A DNA stretch of 64,000 nt, from assembly GCF_000967425.1 (NCBI RefSeq), contig NZ_FO082820.1:868001-932000 (forward strand), in the 5' to 3' direction. Position numbers and translations under genes: made by a program. This document shows positions 63,269-64,000 of this stretch, one piece after another. The stretch comes from Pseudorhizobium banfieldiae. Its GTDB lineage: Bacteria > Pseudomonadota > Alphaproteobacteria > Rhizobiales > Rhizobiaceae. How positions within the stretch are numbered: position 1 is the first letter of the stretch; each line of letters begins with the position of its first letter. The notes under the pieces were generated by a model. The model had not been told where the DNA came from. It saw only the letters and a list, made by a program, of their open reading frames with translations, and made no database searches.

Positions 63269-64000
63269 TGGGAGAGACTGCAACCTATCTGAAGGACGTC
63301 GCCGCAGAGGTCATCCGGCCGCAGAGCCAGACCGAGGCGAAGACCGTCACGTCGCAATTGAAGGACCTTGCGAAGCAGGAGGCGGCGCTGGCGGAGGTCA
63401 TCGCCAGTGATGGCGCGCTGAGGTCGTTCCTGGTCGCCGCACTCTCCCTCTCGCCCTATCTGCGCGAGGCCGCAACGGTCTCTCCACATCTGCTTGCGAC
63501 TGCGGTGACGGAGCCGCTGGAGCCGACGCTGGAGCGGCTGGTGACCGAGACCCGCGACTGCTGGAAGCCGAGGGAGGGCAGGACCCCGTCTGAAGCGGAG
63601 GTGATGACGGCACTCCGTACGCTGAAGCGGAGCGTCTCCTTCCTGGTGGCACTGGCGGATCTCGCCAGGCTCTTCACCGCCCGCGACACGACCCGCTGGC
63701 TGACGCTCCTCGCGGATGCAGCGGTGGCGGCCGCGATCGACCACCTGCTGCTCGGCGGCCACGAAAGCGGCAAGTTGACGTTGAAGGATCCGGAGAAGCC
63801 GAGCATCGGCTCAGGGCTGATCGTGCTGGGCATGGGCAAGCTCGGCGGCTACGAGCTCAACTATTCCTCCGATATCGACCTCGTCATCTTCTTCGACCCG
63901 GAAAGTGGTATCCTGCCGGACCCGCTGGACGGTTCGGAGATTTACGGCCGGATGATGCGCCGGCTGGTGCGCATCCTGCAGGAGCGCACGGCCGACGGTT
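63269..64000 (+). CDS. glnE: Glutamine-synthetase adenylyltransferase, N-terminal part
   Basis: A GTG at 63269 with GGGAGGA five bases upstream opens a frame that runs off the window (244 codons seen). The nucleotidyltransferase signature GLIVLGMGKLGGYELNYSSD followed by IDLVIFFDPE is unmistakable for the adenylyl-removing (N-terminal) domain of GlnE, which controls glutamine synthetase by adenylylation. The C-terminal half is outside the window. Order HK-glnE matches S. meliloti. Confidence 0.95.

Overview
The window comes from the chromosome of a GC-rich alphaproteobacterium of the order Rhizobiales, most likely Rhizobiaceae (Rhizobium, Sinorhizobium, Shinella or Ciceribacter type). The evidence is gene content and order: feuN-feuP-feuQ, then cycHJKL, degP, an OmpR/EnvZ-type pair and glnE on the right, an Omp25/RopB-like porin, an alphaproteobacterial flagellin, DUF6894, and several sites that fit the alphaproteobacterial general-stress (EcfG) promoter GGAAC-N16/17-(C/T)GTT. 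Genus and species cannot be fixed from the sequence alone.

Layout. 1-4.2 kb: start of a penicillin-binding protein 1A gene (cut by the window edge), a cysteine-cluster protein, an acyl-CoA-dehydrogenase-like flavoprotein divergent from an HxlR regulator, and a DUF6064 membrane protein. 4.5-5.5 kb: an AT-richer orphan membrane protein. 5.6-8.7 kb: copper resistance (copA-cueR-copZ) with two CueR-type operators. 8.7-12.2 kb: a single-domain response regulator, two Crp/Fnr paralogues around a DUF6894 gene, a small conserved gene and acylphosphatase. 12.3-15.6 kb: LuxR-type regulator, an unusually large flagellin and an outer-membrane porin. 16-22.6 kb: SelO, an AhpD-like protein, an NCS2 permease, a DapA-like aldolase, a VOC/DUF4287 pair and stress-type small proteins. 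22.8-28 kb: a PaoABC-type molybdenum aldehyde oxidase, a divergent small membrane protein and glutaminase.

28.1-51.7 kb is a gene transfer agent (GTA)-type head and tail cluster in the order of the Rhodobacter capsulatus GTA: small and large terminase, portal, DUF6107, prohead protease, capsid, connector, closure, DUF3168, major tail protein, two tail-assembly chaperones, short tape measure, DUF2460, DUF2163, NlpC/P60 peptidase and the giant TIM-barrel tail protein. No integrase, repressor or replication gene is visible, so it is read as a domesticated GTA rather than an active prophage. It is interrupted at gene junctions by cargo: an antisense 46-codon gene with a consensus EcfG promoter, a TumE/TumA toxin-antitoxin pair, a HicA-HicB-SecB-like set that looks like a toxin-antitoxin-chaperone module, a 180-bp repeat with 13-bp terminal inverted repeats, a lipoprotein subtilisin autotransporter with a TetR/cupin pair, and a compact antisense-RNA/small-ORF pair resembling a type I toxin-antitoxin unit.

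52-64 kb is a syntenic housekeeping block for envelope homeostasis: FeuNPQ signalling, a small lipoprotein, cytochrome c maturation (cycHJKL), the periplasmic protease DegP, a second response regulator/histidine kinase pair, and the start of glnE, cut by the window edge. The most unusual observations are the 47.4-kb antisense small-ORF unit, the HicAB-SecB-like operon, the stress-promoter-driven small gene inside the GTA, and the number of addiction-like modules inside one GTA locus.
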